The notes: generated by a model not told the origin, from the sequence alone. Shown: positions 1 to 9,825, numbered from the stretch's first letter. The stretch: 64,000 nt of DNA from Paraburkholderia oxyphila NBRC 105797 (GCF_000685075.1 NZ_BAYD01000015.1:62001-126000); one strand, 5' to 3'. Made by a program: numbers and translations.

Positions 1-1
1 C

Positions 2-1687
2 GAGGCCTGCGTGCTGGACCTGCGCGACCGGGGCGTGGGCGCGGTGGTGGGCCCGGGGCACGTGAACGACCTCGCGGCGCGGCTCGGGCTCGCGCCGTTC
101 TTCGTCTATTCGCGCTCCTCGGTGCGCGCGGCCTTCGACAACGCGCTCGAAGTCGTGCAGGCCACGTGGCGCGAAACGCAGCGGCGCCAGCGTCTGGACA
201 GTGTGCTGCAGCATCTGCGCGACGGCGTGGTGGCGCTCGACGCGAACGGGCGCGTGGAGGCGATCAACCAGCGTCTCGCCGCCGTGCTCGGCATCGACCC
301 GGCTGCTGCTGCGGGCCGCTTGCTCGAAGACCTCGCGCCCGACATCGCCTTCACGCTGCCCGACGCCGACGGCGAATCGCTCGAAACCGTACGCGGCGTG
401 AGCTACGTCGTGCACCGCGGGCCGCTCGTCGACAACGGCGTGACCACGGGCGCCGTGCTCACGTTTCAGGAGTCGCGCGCGGTGGAGCGCCTCGACCGCA
501 CCTTGCGCTCGCGCCAGCGCACCCAGCAGTTCGTCGCGCGCTACCGGCTGGGCGACCTGAGCGGCGCGACGACGGGCATCGCGCGCGTGCGCCAGCTCGC
601 GCAGCGCTATGCCCGCTCGGACGCCACCGTGCTGATCCGCGGCGAAAGCGGTACCGGCAAGGAGATGGTCGCGCAGGGCATCCATCGCGAGAGCGCGCGG
701 CGCGATTTCCCGTTCGTGGCGATCAACTGCGGCGCGTTTCCCGAGGCGCTGCTGGAGAGCGAGCTGTTCGGCTACGAGGAAGGCGCGTTCACGGGCGCGC
801 GGCGCGGCGGCAAGGTCGGGCTGATCGAGGCGGCGCACCGCGGCACGCTCTTTCTCGACGAGATCGGCGAGATGCCGCTGCCGCTGCAAAGCCGCCTCTT
901 GCGCGTGCTGCAGGAGCGCGAAGTGGTGCGGTTGGGCGCAACCGAGCCCACGCGCGTGGACGTGCGCGTAGTGGCGGCCACGCACCGCGCGCTGACCGAG
1001 CAGATCGAGTCGGGCGAATTCCGCGCGGACCTGTTCTATCGTCTGAACATCCTGAATCTGGCGATTCCGCCGCTGCGCGAGCGCGGCGCCGACATCGTGC
1101 CGCTCGCGGCCGAACTGCTGCTGCAGTCGGCGCGCCGCGAGCCGCGCGTGGCGCTGCGCATCCGCACGCAGGACGACGCCATGCGCGCGCTGGCGCCCGT
1201 GGGCGAGGCGCTCGCGCGTCACGGCTGGCCCGGCAACGTGCGCGAACTGCAGAACGTGGTGGAGCGGATGGTGGTGGAGCTCGCGGATTCGGACGTGGAC
1301 GTGCTCACGCCCGAGGTGTTGCGCGCGATTGCGCCGGAGGTGTTCGAGCGCCGTGGCGGCGCGGCGCGCGCGGGCGCTGCGAGGGCCGTCGAGGCGTTAC
1401 AGGACGAGGCAGCCGATTGGACTGATGGGGTTGATGTGGCCGATCAGCCGCTTACCTTGCGCGAACGCAGCCTGACGGTGGAAGCCGACGAGATCCGCGC
1501 GGCGCTCGAAGCGCACGGCGGCGACCGCGACCGCGTGTGCGCGCAGCTCGGCATCAGCAAGACGACGCTGTGGCGGCGCTTGAACGCCGCCAAGGCAAAA
1601 CCGCGCACCAACCACGCAAACGGTGGAAACGCTGGAGATGGGGGAGGCGACGTGCCTGCGCGGCGCAAACCGGCGCGCGAAGCATGA
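2..1687 (+). CDS. prpR: Propionate catabolism sigma-54 activator PrpR (5' end missing)
   Basis: Bacterial enhancer-binding protein that would activate sigma-54 promoters of the 2-methylcitrate (propionate) pathway. The frame is open from the first bases of the window, so the N terminus lies outside. The visible part starts inside the PrpR N-terminal sensor domain (VGAVVGPG, then the ALEVVQATW helix). A PAS-like segment follows at about residues 60-150 of the visible part. The AAA+ domain has Walker A GESGTGKE, the sigma-54 contact loop GAFTGAR and Walker B LFLDEIGEM. A Fis-type helix-turn-helix sits at the C terminus (VCAQLGISKTTLWRRL). The tail after the HTH is a low-complexity Gly/Ala/Arg stretch. 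The prp genes it would control are not in the window. The family assignment rests on the PrpR_N-like start; another sigma-54 activator sharing that sensor domain is the main alternative. Confidence 0.85.
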   Translation, partial: EACVLDLRDRGVGAVVGPGHVNDLAARLGLAPFFVYSRSSVRAAFDNALEVVQATWRETQRRQRLDSVLQHLRDGVVALDANGRVEAINQRLAAVLGIDPAAAAGRLLEDLAPDIAFTLPDADGESLETVRGVSYVVHRGPLVDNGVTTGAVLTFQESRAVERLDRTLRSRQRTQQFVARYRLGDLSGATTGIARVRQLAQRYARSDATVLIRGESGTGKEMVAQGIHRESARRDFPFVAINCGAFPEALLESELFGYEEGAFTGARRGGKVGLIEAAHRGTLFLDEIGEMPLPLQSRLLRVLQEREVVRLGATEPTRVDVRVVAATHRALTEQIESGEFRADLFYRLNILNLAIPPLRERGADIVPLAAELLLQSARREPRVALRIRTQDDAMRALAPVGEALARHGWPGNVRELQNVVERMVVELADSDVDVLTPEVLRAIAPEVFERRGGAARAGAARAVEALQDEAADWTDGVDVADQPLTLRERSLTVEADEIRAALEAHGGDRDRVCAQLGISKTTLWRRLNAAKAKPRTNHANGGNAGDGGGDVPARRKPAREA

Positions 1688-1718
1688 TGCGCAAAAGCGC
1701 GCCGCCTTCAGCGCGCGC

Positions 1719-2111
1719 TCAGTTCTTGATGCCGTTCAGCAGTTTCGCAACCACGCCGTGCTGGTGCAGCACTTCGGGACTCTTTTGCAAGAGTGCCTGA
1801 TAGCGCTCGAAAAACTCCTCCGACTCCTCGCCCGCGAAGAGGCCGGCCACGCCTTCGGCGGCGCCCACGCGGTCTTCGGCTTTCGCGTCCTTCGCGTCGA
1901 GCGTTTCGTCGACGTTCGCGATCACCGTCGAGAGCGGCATGAGCCAGCGGAACCCCGAGCCGTTGATCAACACCTGCAGGAAGGCGGCCGGCGTCGTCGG
2001 GCCAAACTCGCGTTCATACTCGGCGCGCTCGTGATCGAGGATCGCCTTGTGCAGCGTGAGGAGCGGCTTGCGGACTTCGGAGAGGAACTGGATTGCGCGG
2101 ACTTCATCCAT
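1719..2111 (-). CDS. Conserved hypothetical protein, 130 aa
   Basis: Small soluble, mostly helical acidic protein that I do not recognise. The reading frame extends further upstream, but the ATG at 2111 is preceded by a good ribosome site (AAGGAG) and begins a normal-looking protein (MDEVRAIQFLSEVRKPLLTL). The upstream extension is Arg/Ala-rich and looks non-coding. There is no signal peptide, membrane segment or cysteine motif. The centre contains GSGFRWLMPLSTVIANVDE, followed by a Lys/Asp-rich linker and a C-terminal helix (EFFERYQALLQKSPEVL). It converges on prpR with a 31-base gap and diverges from the molybdenum hydroxylase operon. Confidence 0.75.
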   Translation of the reverse strand: MDEVRAIQFLSEVRKPLLTLHKAILDHERAEYEREFGPTTPAAFLQVLINGSGFRWLMPLSTVIANVDETLDAKDAKAEDRVGAAEGVAGLFAGEESEEFFERYQALLQKSPEVLHQHGVVAKLLNGIKN

Positions 2112-2491
2112 CGTGGCGGCTCCTTGATTGCGTTCGACATCGCGCGGCGCACAAGCCGCGCGCCCATGCCGACGATGGTAGCGCAACGGGGCGGCGCGCG
2201 TGGCTATGATGCAGCGCACCTGCCATGGCTTGGCTGATATGGCGTGACACAGGCGGCGTGATGGCCAGGGCGTCACTGATGCGGTGTGAATCATGCAGCG
2301 TGCCTGAGGCAACAGGCGCCCTCAACCGCTTGCCTGCACGCATCTGAAGGCGGCGCTACACTCGGCCGGTCCTCGAATGGCCGTTTTCGTGCCAGCGTGC
2401 GCGCATTTGAGCCGCGTGCAGGAACAACGCATCGGCATGGCCTTCGATTGATCGCTTGCACCGACCAATCCCCACATCGGAGAGCCGCCTC
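2112..2491. other. Divergent intergenic region, no gene seen
   Basis: This 380-base region separates the minus-strand hypothetical gene from the plus-strand molybdenum hydroxylase operon. Promoters for both must lie here, but I cannot place convincing -35/-10 boxes. Short open frames that cross it have no supporting ribosome site or protein-like composition. Confidence 0.5.
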
Positions 2492-2947
2492 ATGACGACG
2501 TTAATCATCAACGGCGAGACGCACACGATCGATGCGCCGCCCGACATGCCGCTGCTCTGGGTCTTGCGCGACATCGTCGGCCTGACGGGCACGAAGTTCG
2601 GCTGCGGCATTGCGCAATGCGGTGCGTGCACCGTGCATCTCGACGGCGAGGCCGCGCGCTCGTGCGTGCTGCCCGTCGCGGCGCTCGAAGGCCGCAAGAT
2701 CACGACGATCGAAGCCGTGGGCGCCACGCCCGCCGGGCAGAAGGTCCAGAAGGCCTGGCGCGATCTGGACGTGGTGCAGTGCGGCTACTGCCAGTCGGGG
2801 CAGGTGATGTCGGCGGCGGCGCTCATTGCCGCGAACGCGAACCCGAGCGACGCCGACATCGACGCCGCCATGGCGGGCAACATCTGCCGCTGCGGCACCT
2901 ACACGCGCATCCGCGCGGCCATCAAGCAAGCCGCGAAGGAGGCCTGA
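2492..2947 (+). CDS. (2Fe-2S) subunit of an IorA-type molybdenum hydroxylase
   Basis: Small iron-sulfur subunit (151 aa) of the xanthine dehydrogenase superfamily, passing electrons from the molybdenum centre to a downstream acceptor. The plant-ferredoxin-type cluster ligands are Cys38, 43, 46 and 58 (CGIAQCGAC...C). The helical second cluster uses Cys97, 100, 132 and 134 (CGYCQSGQ and CRCGTYTRI). Its length matches IorA (isoquinoline 1-oxidoreductase alpha), CoxS-like subunits and the small subunit of membrane-linked aldehyde dehydrogenases. It lies one base upstream of the large subunit, with a cytochrome c gene after that and no FAD subunit. That arrangement is typical of the IorAB-type, cytochrome-coupled enzymes. 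The substrate cannot be read from sequence; aldehydes or N-heterocycles are both possible. Confidence 0.93.
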   Translation: MTTLIINGETHTIDAPPDMPLLWVLRDIVGLTGTKFGCGIAQCGACTVHLDGEAARSCVLPVAALEGRKITTIEAVGATPAGQKVQKAWRDLDVVQCGYCQSGQVMSAAALIAANANPSDADIDAAMAGNICRCGTYTRIRAAIKQAAKEA

Positions 2948-2948
2948 C

Positions 2949-5210
2949 ATGTCGCAAGGTCTCATCGAGGCAGGCAAGGGCGCCGGGGCCACACGCTCCG
3001 CGGGCAGCGCAAGCGTCTCTCGCCGCACATTTCTCAAGCTCGGCGCGGCGGCGGGCGGCGGGCTGCTGCTTGGTTTCAGCGTGGCTGCGCTTGGGCAAGG
3101 CGACACCACGGACGCGAATGCAGCGCGCAAGTCGGTGATCGGCGGCGATGGCAATGAAGCGCCGCAATCAGGCGTGTTCGAGCCGAACGCGTTCGTGCAG
3201 ATCGACCGCGCGGGCAAGGTCACGCTCATCGTGCCGAAGGTGGAGATGGGGCAGGGCACCTATACGTCGCTGCCAATGCTGATCGCCGAGGAACTCGAAG
3301 TGCCGCTCGAGAGCGTGACGATCGATCACGCGCCGCCCAATGCGAAGCTGTTCACCGACCCGCTGCTCGGCGGCCAGCTCACGGGCGGCTCGACCTCGGT
3401 GCGCTACGCGTGGGAACCCATGCGCCGCGCGGGCGCGACGGCGCGCGTCGCGCTGATCACGGCGGCGGCGCAGCAATGGCAGGTCGATCCTGCTACTTGT
3501 CACGCGAAGAACGGCGAAGTGCTGCACGACGCGAGCGGAAGGCGCGCGCCGTACGGCTCGCTCGTGGATGCAGCGGCGAAGGTTCCGTTGCCGCAAAACG
3601 TGCCGCTCAAGGCGCCGAAGGATTTCACGCTGGTCGGCAAGCCCACGAAGCGGCTCGACTCGCCCGAGAAGGTGGACGGCAGTGCGCTCTTCGGCCTCGA
3701 CGTGCGGCTGCCCGGCATGGTCTACGCGGCCATCGTCAACTGCCCGGTGTTCGGCGGCACGCTCGCGGGCGTCGACGACACGCACGCGAGGCAGATCCCC
3801 GGCGTCACGCAGATCGTGAAGGTCGACAACGCCGTGGCCGTGATCGGCGCGCATACGTGGGCCGCGAAACGCGGCGCGGCGGCGCTCGTCATCGAATGGA
3901 ACGAGGGCGCGGCGGCCGATCTTTCGATGCGGCAGATCGTCGGCGAGTTGGCCGAGGCCGCGCAGAACGCGCAAGGCGCCGTGGCGCGTAAGGACGGCGA
4001 CGTGCAACAGGCGTTCGGCAGCGCGAAAACGCGTGTCGATGCCGTCTACCAGCAGCCCTTTCTCGCGCACGCCACCATGGAGCCGATGAACTGCACCGTG
4101 CACGTGCGCGCCGACGCCTGCGAGATCTGGGTGGGCACCCAGGTGCCCACGCGCACCGTGGACGCGGGCGTGGCCGTGACCGGTCTCAAGCCCGAGCAGA
4201 TTGTCGTGCACAACCATCTGCTGGGCGGCGGCTTCGGGCGGCGTCTCGAAGTCGATCACATCACGCAGGCGCTCAAGATCGGCAAAGCCGTGAATGCGCC
4301 CGTCAAGGTGCTCTACACCCGCGAGGAGGACATCCAGCACGACATGTACCGGCCGTACTACTACGACCGCATCTCGGCGGGGCTCGACGCCAACGGCAAG
4401 CCGGTGGCGTGGCAACACCGCATCGTCGGCTCGTCGATCCTCGCGCGCTTCGCGCCGCCGGCGTTCAAGAGCGGCCTCGATCCGGACGCCGTGGAGGTGG
4501 CTGCCGATCTGCCCTACGACTTGCCGAACCAGCTCGTCGACTACGTGCGCCAGGAGCCGCATACGGTGCCCACGGCGTTCTGGCGCGGCGTGGGGCCGAC
4601 GCGCGGCACCTTTGTGGTGGAGAGCTTCATCGACGAATGTGCCGTGGCGGCGAAGACCGATCCCGTGCTCTACCGGCGCAATCTGCTCGGCAAGACGCCG
4701 CGCGCGCTCAACGTGCTCGACGTGGCGACGCGCGCCGCAAACTGGGGACCGCCCGTGCCCAAGGGCCAGGGGCGCGGCGTCTCGGTGATGCACGCGTTCG
4801 GAAGCTACTTCGCGATGGTCGCCGATGTCACCGTGACGAACGGCGAGGTGCGCGTGAACCGCGTGGTGTGCGCGGTCGACTGCGGCATGACCGTGAACCC
4901 GGAGACGATCGAGGCACAGGTCCAGGGCGGCGTGGTGTTCGCGATTTCGGCGGTGCTCTGGGGCGAGGTCACGATCGAGCGCGGGCGGGTCATGCAGAGC
5001 AACTTCACCGACTACCGCATGCTGCGCATCGACGAGGCGCCGCAGATCGAGGTGCATATCGTGCAGAGCACCGAGGCGCCGGGCGGAATCGGCGAGCCGG
5101 GCACGGCGGCGCTCGCGCCGGCGGTGACGAATGCGATCTATGCGGCCACCGGTACGCGCCTGCGGCAGTTGCCCGTTGGGCGTCAGCTCATGAACGCGCA
5201 AAGCGCCTGA
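2949..5210 (+). CDS. IorB-type molybdopterin-binding large subunit, Tat-exported
   Basis: Catalytic molybdenum-cofactor subunit (753 aa) of a hydroxylase/aldehyde oxidoreductase. A twin-arginine signal is visible at residues 24-30 (SRRTFLK), followed by a hydrophobic Ala/Gly stretch, so the folded heterodimer is probably exported to the periplasm. Family features include QGTYTSLPMLIAEEL, GGGFGRR and, near the end, EAPGGIGEPGTAALAPAV, which holds the conserved C-terminal Glu that activates water at molybdenum. ATG 2949 follows the small-subunit stop at once and gives the Tat signal a normal position. It reads into a cytochrome c gene 10 bases later. The architecture without a flavin subunit points to electron transfer into cytochrome c and the respiratory chain. 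Confidence 0.93.
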   Translation: MSQGLIEAGKGAGATRSAGSASVSRRTFLKLGAAAGGGLLLGFSVAALGQGDTTDANAARKSVIGGDGNEAPQSGVFEPNAFVQIDRAGKVTLIVPKVEMGQGTYTSLPMLIAEELEVPLESVTIDHAPPNAKLFTDPLLGGQLTGGSTSVRYAWEPMRRAGATARVALITAAAQQWQVDPATCHAKNGEVLHDASGRRAPYGSLVDAAAKVPLPQNVPLKAPKDFTLVGKPTKRLDSPEKVDGSALFGLDVRLPGMVYAAIVNCPVFGGTLAGVDDTHARQIPGVTQIVKVDNAVAVIGAHTWAAKRGAAALVIEWNEGAAADLSMRQIVGELAEAAQNAQGAVARKDGDVQQAFGSAKTRVDAVYQQPFLAHATMEPMNCTVHVRADACEIWVGTQVPTRTVDAGVAVTGLKPEQIVVHNHLLGGGFGRRLEVDHITQALKIGKAVNAPVKVLYTREEDIQHDMYRPYYYDRISAGLDANGKPVAWQHRIVGSSILARFAPPAFKSGLDPDAVEVAADLPYDLPNQLVDYVRQEPHTVPTAFWRGVGPTRGTFVVESFIDECAVAAKTDPVLYRRNLLGKTPRALNVLDVATRAANWGPPVPKGQGRGVSVMHAFGSYFAMVADVTVTNGEVRVNRVVCAVDCGMTVNPETIEAQVQGGVVFAISAVLWGEVTIERGRVMQSNFTDYRMLRIDEAPQIEVHIVQSTEAPGGIGEPGTAALAPAVTNAIYAATGTRLRQLPVGRQLMNAQSA

Positions 5211-5220
5211 GGGGACGACG

Positions 5221-6720
5221 ATGACGACATTCAACGCATCCTTGGGCGTGCAAGGAAACGCTACTAACGGTCTGTCGCACGACGCGCCTTCAAATGGGGG
5301 CCGGGGCGCTGGTGTGCGACATCGAATCGATCGCTCGAAGGGCAGGCAAGGTTGGCTTTGCCAAGAGGGCCACAGTGTGCCGCGGCGGACGTCTGTGGCC
5401 ACCACCGCTGCGGCGCTGGCGGCCGCGACACTCGCGCTCATGCTTACGCCGGGCGTCGCTGCGGCAGCCGCCGGCGCCGCCCCAAACGCCGCCCCAAACG
5501 CCGACGCCGCCACGCTCCAGCGCGGCGCCTACCTCGCCCAGGCCGGCGATTGCGCAGCGTGCCACACGGCGCCGCACGGCAAGCCGTTCGCAGGCGGCCT
5601 GCCGATGAACACGCCGCTCGGGCGTATCTACACGACCAACATCACGCCCGACCCGGACACGGGCATCGGCGGCTACAGCGAGGCCGATTTTGCGCGTGCG
5701 CTGCGCGAAGGCGTCGCGAAGGACGGCCACAACCTCTATCCGGCGATGCCCTATCCGTCCTACGCCAAGGTCCGCGACAACGACGTCGCGGCGCTCTATG
5801 TGTACTTCATGCACGGCGTCGAGCCGGTCAGGCAGGCCAATCGCGAGAGCGATATCAAGTGGCCGATGAACATGCGCTGGCCGCTCAAGATCTGGAACGT
5901 CTTCTTCCTGAAAGCGGGCGCCTACGAAGACAAGCCGGGCAAGGACGCCGCCTGGAACCGCGGCGCGTATCTCGTGCAGGGCCTCGGCCATTGCGGTTCG
6001 TGCCATACGCCGCGCGGCATCGGCTTTAACGAGCAGGCACTCGACGAAAGCGGCAGTGCGTTCCTCACCGGCGCGCTGCTCGACGGCTGGTTTGCCTCGA
6101 ACCTCACGGGCGAGCACAACACCGGGCTCGGGCGCTGGAGCCAGGCCGACCTCGCGCAGTTCCTGAAGACGGGGGCGAACCAGCACGCGTCGGCGTTCGG
6201 GGCGATGACGAGCGTCATCAACAACAGCACCCAGGCGCTCAACGATGCGGACATCGGCGCGATCTCGGCCTACCTGAAGTCGCTGCCGGCGGCGGGCGGC
6301 AATGGCGCGGCGGCGTACGCCTACGATCCCAAGGCCACCAAAGTCTCGCTGGCGCGGCCTGCCAACGACGCGGGCGCGCGCGTCTACACGGCGTACTGCC
6401 TGCATTGTCACGGCGCCGACGGCCGCGGCTTCGCGCCCTTCTTCGCACCGCTGGCGGGCAATCCCAACGTGCTGGCGAAAGAGCCTGCGTCGCTCATCAA
6501 CGTGACGCTGAACGGCACCGGCGACCTCGTGATCCAGGGCATTCCGGCGCCATATCCGATGCCGGCCTATCGCGGCCAGCTGAACGACCAGCAGATCGCC
6601 GATGTGCTGAGCTTCGTGCGTGCAGGCTGGAACAACGGGGCGGGCGCGGTCGGGGCCGCCGATGTCGCGAAGCTGCGGGCGATGACCGAGCCGGTGCAGC
6701 AGGCGCAGGGGACGCAGTGA
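5221..6720 (+). CDS. Triheme cytochrome c subunit of the molybdenum hydroxylase
   Basis: Periplasmic or membrane-facing cytochrome c with three heme-binding motifs, CAACH, CGSCH and CLHCH. They fall near residues 59, 206 and 341 if counted from GTG 5377. The layout resembles the cytochrome subunit of membrane alcohol/aldehyde dehydrogenases, and the enzyme would accept electrons from the IorAB pair and hand them to quinone or an oxidase. The ATG at 5221 has a ribosome site (GAGGGG) and lies 10 bases after iorB. However, the hydrophobic signal ([19 protein letters not shown]) starts only about 55 residues in. An in-frame GTG at 5377, with AAGAGG upstream, would place that signal correctly at the N terminus (447 aa) and may be the true start. 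It overlaps the next gene by 4 bases. Confidence 0.9.
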   Translation: MTTFNASLGVQGNATNGLSHDAPSNGGRGAGVRHRIDRSKGRQGWLCQEGHSVPRRTSVATTAAALAAATLALMLTPGVAAAAAGAAPNAAPNADAATLQRGAYLAQAGDCAACHTAPHGKPFAGGLPMNTPLGRIYTTNITPDPDTGIGGYSEADFARALREGVAKDGHNLYPAMPYPSYAKVRDNDVAALYVYFMHGVEPVRQANRESDIKWPMNMRWPLKIWNVFFLKAGAYEDKPGKDAAWNRGAYLVQGLGHCGSCHTPRGIGFNEQALDESGSAFLTGALLDGWFASNLTGEHNTGLGRWSQADLAQFLKTGANQHASAFGAMTSVINNSTQALNDADIGAISAYLKSLPAAGGNGAAAYAYDPKATKVSLARPANDAGARVYTAYCLHCHGADGRGFAPFFAPLAGNPNVLAKEPASLINVTLNGTGDLVIQGIPAPYPMPAYRGQLNDQQIADVLSFVRAGWNNGAGAVGAADVAKLRAMTEPVQQAQGTQ

Positions 6721-7430
6721 GACGCGCGGCGGCGGGAAGGGCGCCGCTTGCGCCGGCCGCGGCGTCCGGGACGGCAGCCGGCGCGCTCTGTATCGTCGCG
6801 CTGCGCCGCGAGGAACTGCCCATCGATACCGTCGAGCTCGCGCGTTTCATGGTCGGCAAGTATCTGGTCCGCGATGCCGATGAAGGCGCGGAGGGCGCGC
6901 GCATCGTGGGACGCCTTGTCGAAGTGGAAGCCTATCCGCTTGGCGACTCGACGAGCCACGCGTTCCTTGGGCGGCGCGCCTGGAACGAGTCGATGTTCCT
7001 TGCGCGCGGCCACGCCTATGTGCGGCTCACTTACGGCAGCGCCTGGATGCTGAACATGTCGAGCGAGGCCGAGGAGGTGGGGGCGGGCGTGCTGTTTCGT
7101 GCCGTCGAGCCGCTCGAAGGACTGGCGGCGATGGCGCAACGGCGCAGCGGTGCGCCGTTGCGCGATCTCGCGCGCGGACCCGGGCGGCTTACGCAGGCAT
7201 ACGGCATCGGCCCATCGTTCGACGGCGTCGATCTTTGCAGCGGGCGAGGGTTATGGATCGGGCGTCCCGACGCAAGGGCGCGAAAGGCGGCCCGGCACGA
7301 GCCGGCCCGGGCGGTGGAGGTGACCACGCGCATTGGCCTGTCGCGCGAAACGGATCGGCTGCTGCGTTTCTACGAAGCGGGCAGCCCCTTCGTCAGCGGC
7401 CCGCGCAAGCTGCTGGCGGGCAGCGCCTGA
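6717..7430 (+). CDS. DNA-3-methyladenine glycosylase (AAG/MPG family)
   Basis: Base-excision repair enzyme removing alkylated purines. The 237-aa product shows the AAG-family fold markers: [11 protein letters not shown] near the start, GRLVEVEAY with the active-site Glu, [30 protein letters not shown] and [11 protein letters not shown]. The GTG start at 6717 lies inside the stop of the cytochrome gene (GTGA overlap) and suggests translational coupling. The first 25 or so residues are Ala-rich, and a later start is possible. A repair enzyme joined to a periplasmic oxidoreductase operon is unexpected. It may simply be read through, or it may reflect production of reactive aldehydes by the upstream enzyme (inference). 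The C-terminal [18 protein letters not shown] is typical of the family. Confidence 0.9.
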   Translation: MRRAAAGRAPLAPAAASGTAAGALCIVALRREELPIDTVELARFMVGKYLVRDADEGAEGARIVGRLVEVEAYPLGDSTSHAFLGRRAWNESMFLARGHAYVRLTYGSAWMLNMSSEAEEVGAGVLFRAVEPLEGLAAMAQRRSGAPLRDLARGPGRLTQAYGIGPSFDGVDLCSGRGLWIGRPDARARKAARHEPARAVEVTTRIGLSRETDRLLRFYEAGSPFVSGPRKLLAGSA

Positions 7431-7589
7431 GGCCGATTGTTGTGCATATTGCATTGTTGCCATGAACGAAACTGTATTTTTGAGAAATAGGTATTTGCCC
7501 TTATCGCTTGCCTCAATAAACTTCAAATCGTTGGCTGCGCGGCAAGCCGTTGCAAGCCGGCCCACAACAAGCGATGGAGGTAAGTGATC

Positions 7590-7940
7590 ATGAAGACCCG
7601 TACCCTGATTCAAGCCGCCGTCGTGGCGGCGCTCGTTGCCGCCCCGGCGCTGACGTTCGCGCAAGACCAGAGCAACGCACCGAAGACCCGCGCTGAAGTG
7701 CGCCAGGAACTGATCCAGCTCGAGAAGGCCGGCTATAACCCGGCGACCGCCAACGACGCCGCCTATCCGGGTGACATCCAGGCCGCCGAAGCGCGCGTAA
7801 CTCAGCAAGAAGGCATGGCCCAGACGCAATTGCCGACCGCCGATACCACCGGCTATGGCGGCGCGCCCATGGGCACGATGCAGTCGGGCCAGCCGGCGCC
7901 GCACATGGCACCCGCGCAGTCGACGTATTTCGGTAACTGA
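7590..7940 (+). CDS. DUF4148 domain protein, exported
   Basis: Small exported protein (116 aa) of a family abundant in Burkholderiales; its function is unknown. A classic Sec signal peptide (MKTRTLIQAAVVAALVAA...TFAQ) is followed by the DUF4148 core, TRAEVRQELIQLEKAGYNPA with a nearby YPGDIQAAEARV. The C-terminal third is Gly/Pro/Met-rich and probably disordered. ATG 7590 has GGAGG at 7576-7580. A GTG two codons upstream is possible but less well placed. The gene stands alone, with a 159-base AT-richer leader in front and an intrinsic terminator about 140 bases behind. Confidence 0.9.
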   Translation: MKTRTLIQAAVVAALVAAPALTFAQDQSNAPKTRAEVRQELIQLEKAGYNPATANDAAYPGDIQAAEARVTQQEGMAQTQLPTADTTGYGGAPMGTMQSGQPAPHMAPAQSTYFGN

Positions 7941-8080
7941 CTCGGCGCGGCACGCAGCCCGCGTGCCCATCCTCGATCGCCACGGCCGGACGGGCTGCGC
8001 CCGCCTGGCCGGCCCGCCCGGTTTGCAATCCCTCGCAGCATTTTCATTGCGTGGAACCTCCGCCGCCGCAAGGTGGCTTC

Positions 8081-8110
8081 GCCCAACCCGCCCCGGATTG
8101 GGCTTTTTTT
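8081..8110 (+). terminator. Intrinsic terminator after the DUF4148 gene
   Basis: Inverted repeat GCCCAA (8081-8086) / TTGGGC (8098-8103) with an 11-base GC-rich loop, followed by a run of seven T. The layout is that of a Rho-independent terminator on the plus strand. On the other strand the A-run would precede the stem, so it does not serve the CBS gene. Confidence 0.8.
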
Positions 8111-8185
8111 GCTGGTTTTGCTGGGCGCGCAGAGCGCCCCTGCGGGGTCAGGGGCCTGGAGGCCTGCTGACCCCGCTGCGAGCCG

Positions 8186-8629
8186 TCAGCTGCCCGGACC
8201 GCCGGTGATGTAATGCTCGAGCTGCGAGATCGTGAACTGCTGCTCGGCGATGATCTCCTTCACGAGGTCGCCGATCGACACCATGCCCACGAGCTTGCCG
8301 TCGGCCATGACGGGAAGGTGGCGCATGCGCCGCTCGGTCATGATCGCCATGCAGTCGTAGGTGGTCTGGTCGAGCTCCACGAAGCGCACGTGCGGGCTCA
8401 TGATGTCGCGTACGGCGGTCGTCTTGGACGAACGGTCCATCAGCACGATCTTGCGTGCATAGTCGCGCTCGGTGACGATGCCGACGATCGCGTCGCCGTC
8501 GGTGACCACCAGTGCGCCGATCTGCTTGTCGGCCATCAGGCGGACGGCGTTGAACACGGAATCGCTCGCGGCGATCGTATGGACCGCCTGTTCCGGCTTG
8601 GATTTGAGTACTTGGGCAACGCTCGTCAT
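8186..8629 (-). CDS. CBS domain-pair protein
   Basis: A 147-aa stand-alone Bateman module. The first CBS motif spans about residues 8-65 ([28 protein letters not shown]) and the second about 75-130 ([42 protein letters not shown]). Such proteins bind adenosyl ligands (AMP, ATP, SAM) or NADH and modulate partners; the ligand here is not predictable. The C-terminal extension ([15 protein letters not shown]) is common in the proteobacterial single-pair group. The start ATG at 8629 is preceded by a purine-rich stretch on the minus strand. No operon partner is visible; ribA diverges from it with 264 bases between. Confidence 0.93.
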   Translation of the reverse strand: MTSVAQVLKSKPEQAVHTIAASDSVFNAVRLMADKQIGALVVTDGDAIVGIVTERDYARKIVLMDRSSKTTAVRDIMSPHVRFVELDQTTYDCMAIMTERRMRHLPVMADGKLVGMVSIGDLVKEIIAEQQFTISQLEHYITGGPGS

Positions 8630-8893
8630 AGGGCGACTCCAGTTCGTCCTTCTTGTCGTTCGGACATTGCGTGGTGTGGCACGAGTGGGGTGCGCACCGT
8701 TCGTGCCAGTTCAGTAAGCCATGAAAGCCATACCAGTATAGGCCGATGGACGGGTGCGCGGCGTCCGGATATGCGCGCGATGACACATGGCGCCTGGGGG
8801 CAGCGGGGCGGGATGGGCCAAATGGCGGTACACTCCGGTTCCAAACATCAATCCGGCATTGGGCCGGTTTTTGCCAGCCACTTGTTCCAGATC

Positions 8894-9541
8894 ATGCCTA
8901 CGCTTCAAGAGCCGTCCTGCGCGGACGGCGATAACGCCGACGAATGCGTCGTGCTTGACGCAGTCGCCACGCTGCCTACCCGTTACGGCACGTTCGAGTC
9001 TTATGTCTATCGGGTCAAGGACGGCGGCGCCGAACATGTCGCGCTCGTGATGGGCGACGTGGGGAGCGGCGAGCCCGTGCTCGCGCGCCTGCATTCCGAA
9101 TGCCTGACCGGCGACGTGTTCGGCTCGTACCGCTGCGACTGCGGCGAACAGCTCGACCTCGCGCTGCGCTACATCGCGGCCGAGGGGCGCGGCGTGCTGC
9201 TGTATCTGCGTGGTCACGAGGGGCGCGGCATCGGCCTGTCGAACAAGATTCGCGCCTACCAGCTGCAACAGCAGGGCCGCGACACCGTCGAGGCGAATCT
9301 CGACCTCGGCCTGCCCGACGACGCGCGCGAATACGATTCCGCGGCGGCGATCCTGCGCCTGCTGAAGGTCACGTCGGTGCGGCTGATGAGCAACAATCCG
9401 AAGAAGTTCGACACCCTTTCGAAGCACGGTATTCCCGTGATCGAGCGCGTTGCGCTGGCGATTCCGATGCGCGAGGAAAACGAGCGCTATATCCGCACCA
9501 AGCAGGTCAAGTTCGGGCATTACTTCGAAGAAAACGAGTAG
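8894..9541 (+). CDS. ribA: GTP cyclohydrolase II
   Basis: First committed step of riboflavin synthesis: GTP to 2,5-diamino-6-ribosylamino-pyrimidinone 5'-phosphate, formate and pyrophosphate. The 215-aa product has the zinc ligands Cys70, Cys81 and Cys83 in [21 protein letters not shown]. It also has the catalytic [10 protein letters not shown] segment near residues 106-115 and the [10 protein letters not shown] motif in the C-terminal half. No DHBP synthase (RibB) domain is attached, so this is the stand-alone form. ATG 8894 is chosen because the protein then starts close to the conserved core. I looked for an FMN riboswitch upstream and found none. Confidence 0.96.
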   Translation: MPTLQEPSCADGDNADECVVLDAVATLPTRYGTFESYVYRVKDGGAEHVALVMGDVGSGEPVLARLHSECLTGDVFGSYRCDCGEQLDLALRYIAAEGRGVLLYLRGHEGRGIGLSNKIRAYQLQQQGRDTVEANLDLGLPDDAREYDSAAAILRLLKVTSVRLMSNNPKKFDTLSKHGIPVIERVALAIPMREENERYIRTKQVKFGHYFEENE

Positions 9542-9550
9542 GTTTGGTTT

Positions 9551-9571
9551 GGGCGGGCAGAGCCCGTCCTG
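9551..9571 (+). terminator. Possible terminator hairpin after ribA
   Basis: GGCGGGC (from 9552) pairs with the GCCCGTCC segment (from 9562) across a short loop, 10 bases after the ribA stop. The T-tract behind it is short and interrupted (TGATTT), so termination by this hairpin alone is uncertain. Confidence 0.4.
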
Positions 9572-9825
9572 ATTTGGGTGGTGTGCCCGCCTTTGCTTGA
9601 TCTACAAGTATTTTTGCTGCAACAGGCCGACGTGGTAGCGCAGAGGTCTTCCAAATCTCGAAAAATAATGAGCGAATGAAAGGAAGGTCATATCCGGATT
9701 GATGAGGAGCAGTCTGGTTTTCTGGTATTCAATGTAAGAATCTGATTTTCAATGGATTATTGTTGGATGCTACGCACGAGATCCATGAGTCTCTGTTCAC
9801 CTTCCCAGCTTTGAGCCAGCTACGC

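Noticed and set aside
3168..5513. 781-residue open frame on the minus strand opposite iorB
   Set aside because: Same reason: a shadow of the plus-strand gene with a non-protein-like composition of Arg, His and Asp.
8630..8893. FMN riboswitch upstream of ribA
   Set aside because: None of the conserved RFN-element blocks is present in the 264-base leader.
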